Source of the DNA: UBA1479 sp963972065
GTDB lineage: Bacteria; Pseudomonadota; Alphaproteobacteria; Rhodospirillales; Casp-alpha2
Reading direction: 5' to 3'
Length of the DNA stretch: 64,000 bases
Assembly: GCA_963972065.1 (NCBI GenBank)
Contig: CAXAVJ010000008.1
Location: forward strand, 5,155-69,154
How positions within the stretch are numbered: the first letter of the stretch is position 1; the number at the start of each line of letters is the position of its first letter. Below the pieces are notes generated by a model. That model saw only the letters and a list, made by a program, of their open reading frames with translations. It had not been told where the DNA came from and did no database searches. Shown one piece after another: positions 8,275 to 17,031 of the stretch. Made by a program: the position numbers and the translations under genes.

Positions 8275-9390
8275 TTAGAACTTAACCTGAGCACCGACCA
8301 GGAAGGTCATCAGGCTGTCGAGGGCCGTCGCCGTACCATCGACGTCCCAGAACATCACGTTGCCGTAGATGTTCGTGCCAGCAGCTTTGATCTGCTGGTT
8401 GACGCCGAAGCCGAAGGCTTCGCCATCGATGCCGTCGCCGGCGAGGTCGGACGTGCCCTGGAAGGTCACACCAACGCCCGTGGCACCCAGCGAATTCATG
8501 TTCGCCGTGTAGCCGATGGTGGCGGCATAGACCTTGTGGTCCTTGCCAGTCTCCTGATCGGACGAACCATACAGACCGGTCAGCGAGATGCCGCTATCGT
8601 GCTTCACGGAAGCACCGAGCTGCCACTGGTTTTTGGCGGTCGAATCGCCCGAGTTATTTTCGTAGAAGCCGCGAGCACGAACTTGCAGGCCGCCCATCTT
8701 GCCGTCATACAGAGCACCGACGCCCCAGATGCCATTGGCTTCCAGGCCAACCTGGCCGCGGAATCCCGACATGGACGGGGTTTCGTACTGAATGGCGTCA
8801 CGACGGCCACCGTCAAGGGTGGTGAACACGCTACGGATATTCGTGCCGGACAAGGCAGCCGCCGTGTTGTCGTTGCGGAACTCCATGCCGGAAACGAGCA
8901 GGGAGGAGTCCATACCGGCGAAGGCACCGGCGGCGTAGCCGAGATCCAGGCCGTCGGACATGCCGTCGGAGATTTCCGACTGCTGGCCCAGGGTCAGCTT
9001 ACCGAACTGCTTATGGGTGAAGTAGACCATGGCCAGACGTTCGGCGAAAGTGCCGCCGCCGCCGGTTTCAGACGTCTGGCTGATATCGGGCGAGTCGTTC
9101 GACTGCATTTCCATTTCCAGGCGGGCACCAACGGAGACGGATTCGTTGATCTTGCCGGAAGCCTTCAAGCCAAAACGGGTAGAGCCGTTATCACCGTCCT
9201 GATGGCGATAACCGGATTCTTCACCGTCGTTGTAGAACATCATGTTGCGGTTGACCTGGCCGTAAACGGTGAGGTCGGTCGCATTGCCGTTCTTGATGGA
9301 ACCGGCTTCGGCGGTGGTGGCAACCGGGGTGGCGAACGCGAAAAGCGCAGCGCCGGCGGCACCAACCATAAGGGTCTTTTTGAGGTTCAT
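8275..9390 (-). CDS. Gram-negative porin
   Basis: 371 aa outer-membrane beta-barrel. The N-terminus is a classical signal peptide (MNLKKTLMVGAAGAALFAF..., likely cut after AEA near residue 29). The mature part alternates short amphipathic strands (VGARLEMEMQS, GKLTLGQQSEIS, VRARGFYENN), and the protein ends in VGAQVKF with the C-terminal Phe used for Bam recognition. The pattern fits alphaproteobacterial general porins (porin_4 type). The ATG is supported by TAGGAG seven bases upstream. It is transcribed alone, with a terminator just downstream and a long AT-rich upstream region containing a 10-bp inverted repeat. Confidence 0.92.
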   Translation of the reverse strand: MNLKKTLMVGAAGAALFAFATPVATTAEAGSIKNGNATDLTVYGQVNRNMMFYNDGEESGYRHQDGDNGSTRFGLKASGKINESVSVGARLEMEMQSNDSPDISQTSETGGGGTFAERLAMVYFTHKQFGKLTLGQQSEISDGMSDGLDLGYAAGAFAGMDSSLLVSGMEFRNDNTAAALSGTNIRSVFTTLDGGRRDAIQYETPSMSGFRGQVGLEANGIWGVGALYDGKMGGLQVRARGFYENNSGDSTAKNQWQLGASVKHDSGISLTGLYGSSDQETGKDHKVYAATIGYTANMNSLGATGVGVTFQGTSDLAGDGIDGEAFGFGVNQQIKAAGTNIYGNVMFWDVDGTATALDSLMTFLVGAQVKF

Positions 9391-9504
9391 TCGTTTGCTC
9401 CTAAGATGAGATTCACTACTTACAAATCCACTTTGTCCTGGAACACTAAAGGATCACGCGTTGGCAATCCTGTTCCGGACGAGGGCAGTTTAGCGAAACG
9501 CCTC

Positions 9505-9549
9505 TGTTTCAAAAGCAAAATCCGCGCCGACTGTAGATTTTTTGAAACA
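9505..9549. repeat. 10-bp perfect inverted repeat in the porin/gor intergenic region
   Basis: TGTTTCAAAA (9505-9514) and TTTTGAAACA (9540-9549) are perfect reverse complements, 25 bases apart. They lie in the 430-base divergent region between the porin gene (minus) and gor (plus). The spacing puts the half-sites over three helical turns apart, which could suit a regulator binding two sites or form a hairpin. Beyond this I see only AT-rich sequence near the porin start and nothing else recognisable up to 9821. Confidence 0.5.
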
Positions 9550-9821
9550 GTGTTGCCCTAATGCCACACATTGCTGATATTTGATGAAAATCAGGCGCTT
9601 CAGCGGGGGGCTTCCGCCATTCACATCCCATGAGTTAGCCGCCGTTGCGCAAATGTCACGGACCTGTCACACCATCCCGAATCGCCCTCGAGACCGCCGC
9701 GTACAGCGTCTCAACACCTTGCTGTGCGGTTGAACACGGCAGCGAACATGGATTAGATGGGGGAATGTCGGGCCGATACCGGACACCCATAAACCACACT
9801 CACAAACCCAAGGACGTCCCC

Positions 9822-11204
9822 ATGCCGCAATACGACTATGACCTGATCACAATCGGCGGGGGCTCCGGCGGGGTCCGGACCTCGCGCTTTGCTGCCAGTC
9901 AGTACGGCGTGAAAACGGCCGTGATCGAAAATCTGCGCATCGGCGGAACCTGCGTCATGCGCGGCTGCGTGCCCAAGAAGCTTCTGGTTTACGGCGCCCA
10001 TTTCGCCGAGGATTTCGAAGATGCGGCCGGCTACGGCTGGGATACCGGTGCGCCGGTGTTCGACTGGCCCAGGCTGATCGCCAATAAGAATAAAGAGTTG
10101 GATCGCCTGGAAGGCGTCTACCACCGCCTGCTGCGTGACGCCGGGGTGGACGAGCTGACGGGTACGGGCCGCGTCATCGACGCCCATACGGTCGAGATCG
10201 CTGGCCCGGGCGGAACCCGGACCTGCACCGCTAAATACATCCTGGTCGCCACCGGCGGCTGGCCGTCCCTGCCGGATATTCCCGGGATCGGGCACGCCAT
10301 CACGTCGAACGAGGCGCTCGACCTGGACCACCTCCCGGCCAGGATCGCGATTGTCGGCGGCGGCTATATCGCGGTTGAATTCGCGGGCATCTTCAACGGC
10401 CTGGGCGCCGAGACCCATGTGATTATCCGGGCGGAGAACATCCTGCGCGGGTTCGATCCGGCGGTGCGCGATACCCTGCACGAAGAAATGATCAAAAAAG
10501 GCGTCGCCATTCACCAGGAAACCACCGTCCAATCCATCGAAAAGACGGCATCGGGCTATTCCCTGCGCCTCAACGACGACGACATCCTGGAAGTCGACGC
10601 CGTCATGTACGCCACCGGCCGCGCCCCCAACACCCAGGGCTTGGGGCTGGCCGAAGCCGGCGTCGACCTGACCGCCAAGGGCGCCGTCGTCGTCGACGAC
10701 CATTTCAAGACCAGCATCGACAGCATCTATGCCCTGGGCGACGTCATCGACCGGGTGCAACTGACGCCCGTGGCCCTGGCCGAGGGCATGGCCGTGGCCC
10801 ATACCCTGTTCGGCGGCAAGCCGACAACGGTCGATTACGCCGATATCCCGACGGCCGTGTTCTCGACCCCGCCCGTGGGCACCGTGGGCCTGACCGAGGA
10901 CGAGGCACGCAGGAACCACGACGTCGTCATCTACCAATCCCACTTCCGGCCCATGAAATATACCCTGTCGGGCCGCGACGAGCGCACCATGATGAAGATG
11001 ATCGTCGACAAGAAGACGGACCGTGTTCTCGGCTGTCACATGGTCGGCCTGGACGCCGCCGAGATGACCCAGGCGCTGGGCATCGCGCTCAAGGCCGGGG
11101 CAACCAAAGCCCATTTCGACGCCACCATCGGCATCCACCCGACAGCGGCCGAGGAATGGGTGACCATGCGCACCCCGCTACGCGAAGTCGAGGCTGCGGA
11201 ATAA
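9822..11204 (+). CDS. gor: Glutathione-disulfide reductase
   Basis: 460 aa from ATG 9822, which has AAGGA at 9810-9814. The longer upstream extension has no homology-like sequence. The FAD-binding GGGSGGVRTSRFAA is followed by the redox-active disulfide GGTCVMRGCVPKKLL, then the NADP-binding GGGYIAVEFAGIF, and the C-terminal GIHPTAAEEWVTMR carrying the catalytic His-Glu pair. It reduces GSSG to GSH with NADPH in the cytoplasm. It is transcribed alone and ends at a strong bidirectional terminator. Related flavin disulfide reductases exist, but the CVMRGC spacing and the C-terminus match alphaproteobacterial Gor. Confidence 0.93.
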   Translation: MPQYDYDLITIGGGSGGVRTSRFAASQYGVKTAVIENLRIGGTCVMRGCVPKKLLVYGAHFAEDFEDAAGYGWDTGAPVFDWPRLIANKNKELDRLEGVYHRLLRDAGVDELTGTGRVIDAHTVEIAGPGGTRTCTAKYILVATGGWPSLPDIPGIGHAITSNEALDLDHLPARIAIVGGGYIAVEFAGIFNGLGAETHVIIRAENILRGFDPAVRDTLHEEMIKKGVAIHQETTVQSIEKTASGYSLRLNDDDILEVDAVMYATGRAPNTQGLGLAEAGVDLTAKGAVVVDDHFKTSIDSIYALGDVIDRVQLTPVALAEGMAVAHTLFGGKPTTVDYADIPTAVFSTPPVGTVGLTEDEARRNHDVVIYQSHFRPMKYTLSGRDERTMMKMIVDKKTDRVLGCHMVGLDAAEMTQALGIALKAGATKAHFDATIGIHPTAAEEWVTMRTPLREVEAAE

Positions 11205-11228
11205 CCGCCCTTCCCTTGCCGATAAAGA

Positions 11229-11267
11229 AAAACCGCCGCCGGTCATCCCGGCGGCGGTTTTCTTTTG
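11229..11267. terminator. Bidirectional terminator between gor and the CoA-transferase gene
   Basis: AAACCGCCGCCGG and CCGGCGGCGGTTT form a long perfect stem. TTCTTTT follows on the plus strand and TTTTTCTTTA on the minus strand. It separates the convergent gor and CoA-transferase genes. Confidence 0.92.
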
Positions 11268-11286
11268 TCTGCCCGGAAAGCCTACG

Positions 11287-12480
11287 TCAGATGATCTCGC
11301 GCGCCTTGAGGTCGGCGATCTCATCCGCGCCGAGCCCCAGGTCAGCCAGGATCGCGTCCGTATGCTCGCCCTTTTCCGGCGGGCGGACGACCAACTTTGA
11401 ATCCGTTCTGCTCATGCGGATCGGCTGCGACATCATCTTGGTCTTACCGAAGCACACGGTCTCACAGTCCTCGGCGATGCCCAGATGTTTGACCTGTTCG
11501 TCGGCGAACATGCCGGCCATGTCGTAGATCGGCCCCGACGGCACGCCCGCCTTATTGAAAGCCTCGACCCAGTCGAGGCTGGTCCGGTCCTTGGTCTTTT
11601 CGGCGATCAGGGCGTTCAGGTCATGGCGGTTCTTGGACCGTTTCTCGGGCCCATTGAAGCGCTCGTCCTCGGTCCATTCCGGCGTGCCCAGAACGTCGCA
11701 GAGCCGTGCCCAGATGCGCTCCCCAGCGGCCGCGATGTTGATGTGCCCATCCTTGGTCGGGAACACGCCCGTGGGGATCGAGGTCGGATGGTCGTTGCCG
11801 GCCTGGCCGGGGACCTCGTCTTCCATCAGATAGCGCGCCCCCTGGAAATCGAGCATGAAGGCCATGGCCTGCAGCAGTGATGAGGTAACCCATTGGCCCT
11901 CGCCCGATTTCTCGCGCTCGATCAGGGCGATGAACACGCCCATGGCGCAGAACAGCCCGCCGGTCAGGTCAGCGATGGGAATGCCGACGCGCATGGGGCC
12001 GCGGCCCGGCTCACCGGTGATCGACATCAGGCCACCCATGCCCTGGGCGATCTGATCGAAGCCGGGGCGCTTGGCGTAAGGGCCATCCTGGCCGAAGCCG
12101 GAAATGGAGCCCAGGATGATGCGCGGGTTGACGGCCTTGAGGGCCTCATAACCGATACCGAGTTTTTCCTTCACGTCGGGGCGGAAGTTCTCGATCACCA
12201 CGTCGGCCCCCTCGACCAGGCGCAGGAACAGCTTGCGGCCTTCCTCTTCCTTCAGGTTCAGGGTCACGGAACGCTTGTTGCGCTGCAGGTTCTGAAAATC
12301 GGCCGTGTGACGCTTGGCGCCCAGGGTGCCGTCGGGCTCGATGCTTTCGGGCAATTCGACCTTGATCACGTCGGCCCCCCAATCCGCCAATTGACGGACG
12401 CAGGTGGGTCCCGAACGGACGCGGGTCAAATCCAGAACCTTGATGTGGTCGAGCGCGGTCGACGCGGCGGTATGTACCAT
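11287..12480 (-). CDS. CaiB/BaiF family (class III) CoA-transferase
   Basis: About 397 aa. Start taken at ATG 12480, with GGAGAGG seven bases upstream; the in-frame TTG at 12495 overlaps that ribosome binding site and is rejected. Family signatures are VLDLTRVRSGPTCVRQLADWGADVIKVE at the N-terminus, NKRSVTLNLK, ENFRPDVKEKLGIGYE, and GFGQDGPYAKRPGFDQIAQGMGG around the residue that forms the acyl-CoA anhydride (usually Asp: ADLTGG). It moves CoA between carboxylic acids; formyl-, succinyl- and carnitinyl-CoA enzymes share this fold and the substrate cannot be read off. It ends at the shared terminator with gor and appears monocistronic. Confidence 0.9.
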   Translation of the reverse strand: MVHTAASTALDHIKVLDLTRVRSGPTCVRQLADWGADVIKVELPESIEPDGTLGAKRHTADFQNLQRNKRSVTLNLKEEEGRKLFLRLVEGADVVIENFRPDVKEKLGIGYEALKAVNPRIILGSISGFGQDGPYAKRPGFDQIAQGMGGLMSITGEPGRGPMRVGIPIADLTGGLFCAMGVFIALIEREKSGEGQWVTSSLLQAMAFMLDFQGARYLMEDEVPGQAGNDHPTSIPTGVFPTKDGHINIAAAGERIWARLCDVLGTPEWTEDERFNGPEKRSKNRHDLNALIAEKTKDRTSLDWVEAFNKAGVPSGPIYDMAGMFADEQVKHLGIAEDCETVCFGKTKMMSQPIRMSRTDSKLVVRPPEKGEHTDAILADLGLGADEIADLKAREII

Positions 12481-12604
12481 GTGTTTCCTCTCCAAAGGCG
12501 GCGTGGCCCGGTTCTTTGGCGCCCGGGCCTTGTATACAATTCAGATCTGCCGTTATCGGAATTTCCGGGGCTCAGGTCAATCGCCGCGCGGCGCGGTCGC
12601 CGCG

Positions 12605-13876
12605 TCAGCCACCCTTGTAGGTTTCCCCGTCGCCATCGTCGCCCGGCTCCGTATCAAGTCCGCGCGGATCGATGCTGATAACTTCCGGCGACGCACGGGG
12701 GACGGCGACAAAATCTTCCTTGTCTTCGGGCAGAACGCCCGCACGGCGCTGCATGCGGTAGAAGGCAAAGACGGCTGTCAGGAAATGAATGACCGCTGAA
12801 TAAGCGAAGAAGGCATTGGGGTCCGCCAATTCAACCACCACGGACGCCAGCATCGGCCCGACAACGGCGCCGATCGCGAACACCAGGATCAGGGTTGAGG
12901 CGATTTCGACGAAGTCCTCGGGCTCGGCCTGATCGTTGGCATGGGCGATGGCGATGGCATAAAGCGCAAAGGTGAATCCCCCATACACAAACGCGAGGGC
13001 ATACATGGCGATGCGTGAAATTTCGCCGAACATCATAAGTGCCACAGCGCTGAGCCCGCCACCGACACAGATCACAATGATCACCCAGCGCCGGTCAATC
13101 AGGTCGGACCACCGCCCGAGCGGCCATTGGAAAACCGCGCCGCCGATGATCAGCAGGCTCATGAACAGGGACAGTTCGGCGATCGACGGCAGGGCGCTTT
13201 GCGCGAACAATGGCACGATGGTCCACACCGCGCCGTTGACCAAGCCCACGGTCAGGCAGGCGACCACACCGACGGGCGAGATGGCGTAGACGCGGGGAAT
13301 GCGGATACGCACCTGCTGCAGCGGATGGGGCGCCGTGGTCCGCGTCAGCGCGACGGGCACCAGGGCGACGGAAACCAGTACCGAAGCCACGACGAACAGC
13401 TCAAACCCGGCGGGCTCGTAGAGGTTCAGAAGCATCTGCCCGACGGTTACCGCCCCCAGATTGACGATCTGATAGAAGGACAGGATGCGCCCGCGGTGTT
13501 CCTTGCCGGCGCGTTCGTTGATCCAGCTTTCCATGACCATGTAGAGCCCGCACAGGCAGGCCCCGGTGATGAAGCGCAGCCCCCACCAGGAGATGGGATC
13601 AACCCAGACGACGTGCATCAACTGCGCCGCCGAAGCGACCGTGCCGAACACGGTGAACGACCGGATATGACCGACCCGCGCGACGACGCGGGGGGCAAAG
13701 AAGCACGACAGGATATAGCCCAGATAAAAGGACGCCCCCATGACGCCGATCGCAAAGGGAGAAAAACCCTCGATTCCCGCGCGCACGGGCAACAGCGTGC
13801 CCTGAAGCCCGTTGCCGGCCAACAGGATGCCGAAACTGAGGAACAGGGCGGCGACGGGGATCAGAATAGCGACCAT
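12605..13876 (-). CDS. MFS transporter, YcaD-like
   Basis: 423 aa with about 12 hydrophobic helices and the charged loops usual for the major facilitator superfamily (for example APRVVARVGHIRSF after helix 2 and GRWSDLIDRRW after helix 8). The sequence resembles the YcaD/MFS_1 group. The C-terminal ~45 residues are a polar cytoplasmic tail (PEDKEDFVAVPRAS...). The substrate is unknown. No neighbour is close enough to suggest a shared pathway: the CoA-transferase starts ~120 bases downstream with its own ribosome binding site. Confidence 0.85.
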   Translation of the reverse strand: MVAILIPVAALFLSFGILLAGNGLQGTLLPVRAGIEGFSPFAIGVMGASFYLGYILSCFFAPRVVARVGHIRSFTVFGTVASAAQLMHVVWVDPISWWGLRFITGACLCGLYMVMESWINERAGKEHRGRILSFYQIVNLGAVTVGQMLLNLYEPAGFELFVVASVLVSVALVPVALTRTTAPHPLQQVRIRIPRVYAISPVGVVACLTVGLVNGAVWTIVPLFAQSALPSIAELSLFMSLLIIGGAVFQWPLGRWSDLIDRRWVIIVICVGGGLSAVALMMFGEISRIAMYALAFVYGGFTFALYAIAIAHANDQAEPEDFVEIASTLILVFAIGAVVGPMLASVVVELADPNAFFAYSAVIHFLTAVFAFYRMQRRAGVLPEDKEDFVAVPRASPEVISIDPRGLDTEPGDDGDGETYKGG

Positions 13877-13960
13877 GTCGTCTCTTCCATTTCCTTAGAC
13901 CCTAAGCGACCCACGCCCCTAGTCAGGCGGCATCCGCATTACGGCCTTCCAGGGCGGTGG

Positions 13961-14323
13961 TCAGCCGTTGAAGGGGCTGCCGACCCCACCGGCCAATATG
14001 ATGCCCAGGACGATCATCCCCGTGCCGACCCATTGCGTCACGGAAAGGTGTTCACCGAACAAGAACACACCGGCAAGCGGCACCAGGATGAAGCCCAGCG
14101 CAATGAACGGATAGGCCGTGGACAAGGGCATTGTGCGCAGCAGCGTTACCCAGATGAATGTCGCAACGCCATAGATCGCAAAAGCGCCGAGCAGCCACTT
14201 GTTCAGGAACGACTGGAAAATGCTGTCCAGTCCGGCGCCTGACAGGGCCGCCTTCTTGAAGCAGATCTGCCCGGCGACAATCATCAGCAGGAAACCGGCG
14301 AGCTTGAGATAGGCCATTATCAT
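13961..14323 (-). CDS. Small EamA/SMR-type membrane protein (ArnE-like)
   Basis: About 120 aa with four hydrophobic helices (KLAGFLLMIVAGQICFKKAAL, LLGAFAIYGVATFIWVTLL, AYPFIALGFILVPLAGVFLFGE, WVGTGMIVLGIILAGG). This is the size and layout of small multidrug resistance and ArnE/ArnF-type half-transporters. The start at ATG 14323 overlaps the TGA of the glycosyltransferase gene (ATGA), and AAGGAAA lies just before, so translation is probably coupled. By analogy with ArnE/F next to ArnT, it may help flip a polyprenyl-phosphate sugar for the neighbouring glycosyltransferase; that role is inference. An in-frame ATG at 14317 is an alternative start. Confidence 0.82.
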   Translation of the reverse strand: MIMAYLKLAGFLLMIVAGQICFKKAALSGAGLDSIFQSFLNKWLLGAFAIYGVATFIWVTLLRTMPLSTAYPFIALGFILVPLAGVFLFGEHLSVTQWVGTGMIVLGIILAGGVGSPFNG

Positions 14324-15714
14324 TGTTTCCTTATTCGGCGCAGACAATCCACGCCGTGCGCGGCCAAGTGGACGATGACTGTGGCGCCGCTGAGCGCGAA
14401 CACGGCGATTAGGGGCTCGTTGTAGCGAACCACATTGACGGACACAAACGCGTAAAGCCCCAACATGAAATAGGGCGGCAGACAAAACACCAGGAACCGG
14501 CCCGCACAGCCGCGGCGGGCAAGAACCCAGACACAGGCCGGTAAAAGGATGAACCCGACCAGGCTGGCGTAATTACCAACCCATTGGCCACGCAGAGCGA
14601 GCGACAGCGTGACCGCCAGATGCTTGCCCAGATCACGCCACACGTATTCCCTGAGCAAGTAACCGAGCGGATTGTCCTGTGCCCCGGAGGCGGCCCGCAC
14701 ATCGAGGAAAAACTGGCCGCGCCCCATCATGTAGAAGGAGTCCTGATGATACCAGGACAGCCGCCGGACCTGCTCTTCGGAAAACAGCGCCGTCGCCAAG
14801 CTGTCCCCGAAATCAGGCAGCCAGTAGATCAGGCTGATCGCCCATTCCCGCCAGGTCATGAGATTGTACGGCAGGCGTTCGATAAGCACCCGCGTTCCAT
14901 ATCCGCCGCTGATGCCGGCAAGATCGAAGCCGACATAGTTCCTGATCCACCAGGGCGCCAGGATTGCGGCCGCACCGGCGGCGAAGCACGCAGCGGCAGC
15001 GATGGTATCAGTCCACATGCGCCCGCGCCCAACGCGCCACCACACAACGATCACCGGCACCATGAAGTAAAGAAGGTATACATAGGACGCCCGTGTGAGC
15101 GCCGCGCCGGCAAGCGCCGCGCCGGCCAAGATTGCGTCACGCCGCGCGGGGATCGGGTCGGACAGGATCCGAGCCAGCATCCAGCTAAACAGTCCGACAA
15201 AGAAGAAAGTCGGGGTTTCCGTCAGGATCAGTCCGGCGTAATGGGTGAAACACTTGGTCGCCAGCACGATCACCAGCGTCAGCCAGGCGATACGTACATC
15301 CCCGGTAAGCCGACGCGCGGCCAGGAAGATGAAAAACGCCGTGAACGCGGTGAGGGCGGCTTGAACAACGAACAGGGCCGTCAATCCGTTTAGGTCGCAG
15401 ACGGCACCGTCCTGGGAAACGCATTTCAAGGCCTGCGCGAGGTCCGCGTCGAAAACCGCCAGCACACCGGCAAACATCGGATAGACCGGGCCGAAGAACG
15501 TTCCCAGAATCTCGTTCACCCGCCCCCAGTCCGACACCATGGCATCGGCCAGCGACGCGGCCATACCGGCGTACTGCATGGCGTCGGCGACCGGGCGGGT
15601 ATAGGGCGGGACCAGGGTCTGGAACAGAGCGACGATCAGGCAAACGGCGCATGCAAGAACCGCCTGGGCGCGGTCCTGATGCAACAAGCGGGCATATGCC
15701 GAAACGGTTTGCAC
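14320..15714 (-). CDS. Membrane glycosyltransferase of the GT39/PMT (ArnT-like) type
   Basis: About 464 aa, strongly hydrophobic with many predicted helices. After the first helix comes an acidic periplasmic segment with DADLAQ, then LILTETPTFFFVGLFSWML, as in dolichyl/polyprenyl-phosphate-dependent glycosyltransferases. An APWWIRNY segment typical of the family sits near the middle. I choose GTG at 15714, six bases after AAGGTG; the frame continues much further upstream but that part is antisense to another gene. It would use a polyprenyl-phosphate sugar donor at the outer face of the inner membrane. Acceptor unknown. It overlaps by four bases with the small EamA-like gene downstream and is divergent from the 2OG oxygenase fusion. 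Confidence 0.82.
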   Translation of the reverse strand: MQTVSAYARLLHQDRAQAVLACAVCLIVALFQTLVPPYTRPVADAMQYAGMAASLADAMVSDWGRVNEILGTFFGPVYPMFAGVLAVFDADLAQALKCVSQDGAVCDLNGLTALFVVQAALTAFTAFFIFLAARRLTGDVRIAWLTLVIVLATKCFTHYAGLILTETPTFFFVGLFSWMLARILSDPIPARRDAILAGAALAGAALTRASYVYLLYFMVPVIVVWWRVGRGRMWTDTIAAAACFAAGAAAILAPWWIRNYVGFDLAGISGGYGTRVLIERLPYNLMTWREWAISLIYWLPDFGDSLATALFSEEQVRRLSWYHQDSFYMMGRGQFFLDVRAASGAQDNPLGYLLREYVWRDLGKHLAVTLSLALRGQWVGNYASLVGFILLPACVWVLARRGCAGRFLVFCLPPYFMLGLYAFVSVNVVRYNEPLIAVFALSGATVIVHLAAHGVDCLRRIRKQ

Positions 15715-15882
15715 GTCGATCACCTTGATTATCTGGGCCTGTCCGGGACGGCCGATCCGGCCCGCGCGACTTGTATTCACCCGGCAAGAACGATGCAACC
15801 GGCCGGCACGCAAGCGAATGTTGTCGAACACCGTTTCTTCGCTATCATTGCCGCCGCACGTCGCACAAGGGAGGATATCCAC

Positions 15883-16941
15883 ATCAAAGCAGCACCCACC
15901 CTGTTCGAGCCCCCTGCCCGCCCGCAATATGCCCCGGGGGATCACACCCCCCTGTTCGCCTGCCGCGATTCCGATGGCCGGACCTTCGAATTCTATTCCG
16001 CCGTTACCGGCGCGCCGACGGTCCTGCTGTTCACCGGCGGCCAGAACCTTGCGGACATGACCTCGGGCGGACTCGACCCGGCGGTGCTCGGCGCCAACGG
16101 CGCCCAGGTCGCGACCCTGGTGCCCGGCGACACATCGGCGGCGGCGGCACAAAAAGAAGCCGCCGGCTGGCCGCACCGGGTGATGGCCGATCCAGGAGCC
16201 GAGATCACCAAGGGGTTCGCGGGACTGTCCGGCGTCGCCGCGCCCGCGGTCTACGTGCTTGACCCCAATCAGCGCCTGATCGGCGTGCGCGGGCTCGGCG
16301 GTGGGGCCGCGGGCCTGGACGGCTGGCTGGCCGACATGCTGACCCAGGCGCGGCACGGCCGCGACCAGGCCGTGGTGCAGCGGGCCGCGCCGGCGCTGCT
16401 TGTTCCCCGTGCGCTGGAACCCGAAGACTGCGCCTGGCTGATCGGCCTGTGGCACAACGGCCCGCGCGACGACGGCACGGTCGCCGTGGGATCGTCGGCC
16501 GGCGGCGGCGTGCAGGTGGTGCCGACGACCAAGCGGCGCGAGGACTATTACCTGCGCGACAAGGCGCTGGAGCAAAAATTGCTGGACCGGTTGATGCCGC
16601 GCCTGGTGCCCGAGGTGTCCAAGGCCTTCCATTTCGAGGGCTATACGGTCGAGACCTTCAAGATCGGCTGCTACAAGGCCGAGAAGGCGGGTTTCTTCAC
16701 CGTTCACCGCGACGACACCAGCCCGGCGACCAAGCACCGCAAATTCGCGGTGACGCTCAACCTGAACACGGGCGACTACGAAGGCGGCGATTTGCGTTTT
16801 CCCGAATACGGGCCGGAACTGTACCGCCCGGAAAAAGGGGCCGCGGTGGTGTTCTCCTGCTCTCTGCTGCACGAGGTCCTGCCCGTGACCAAGGGCCACC
16901 GCTTCGTGTTGTTGACGTTCCTGAACGTGCCCGTCCAATAG
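15883..16941 (+). CDS. Thioredoxin-fold domain fused to a PKHD-type 2OG-Fe(II) oxygenase
   Basis: About 352 aa if started at the proposed ATC 15883. Residues ~1-150 resemble an AhpC/peroxiredoxin-like fold (APGDHTPLFACRDSDGRTF, PTVLLFTGG, PAVYVLDPNQRLIG), but the usual catalytic Cys is not seen. Residues ~185-350 are a prolyl-4-hydroxylase-type domain: His275 and Asp277 (VHRDDTSP), His330 (LLHEV) and Arg340 (HRFVLLTFL) give the iron triad and 2OG-binding Arg. AGGGAGG at 15868-15874 sits 8 bases before the in-frame ATC, with no ATG, GTG or TTG nearby; the closest ATG is at 15793 with poor context. A protein hydroxylase with a redox-fold partner domain is likely; substrate unknown. A weak terminator follows. 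Confidence 0.85.
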   Translation: MKAAPTLFEPPARPQYAPGDHTPLFACRDSDGRTFEFYSAVTGAPTVLLFTGGQNLADMTSGGLDPAVLGANGAQVATLVPGDTSAAAAQKEAAGWPHRVMADPGAEITKGFAGLSGVAAPAVYVLDPNQRLIGVRGLGGGAAGLDGWLADMLTQARHGRDQAVVQRAAPALLVPRALEPEDCAWLIGLWHNGPRDDGTVAVGSSAGGGVQVVPTTKRREDYYLRDKALEQKLLDRLMPRLVPEVSKAFHFEGYTVETFKIGCYKAEKAGFFTVHRDDTSPATKHRKFAVTLNLNTGDYEGGDLRFPEYGPELYRPEKGAAVVFSCSLLHEVLPVTKGHRFVLLTFLNVPVQ

Positions 16942-16967
16942 TATGAAGACCCAACAAGCTTCGGTGG

Positions 16968-16991
16968 GGCCCGCCGGGAGCGGACCTTTTT
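16968..16991 (+). terminator. Weak terminator after the 2OG oxygenase gene
   Basis: GGCCCGC (16968-16974) and GCGGACC (16980-16986) pair with one mismatch around a five-base loop, and five T follow. It lies 27 bases after the stop of the oxygenase gene and before the convergent tRNA-Arg. Confidence 0.5.
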
Positions 16992-17031
16992 CCAAGAACT
17001 TGTCGGTTATTTTCGGGGGAAAACGGGGAAA

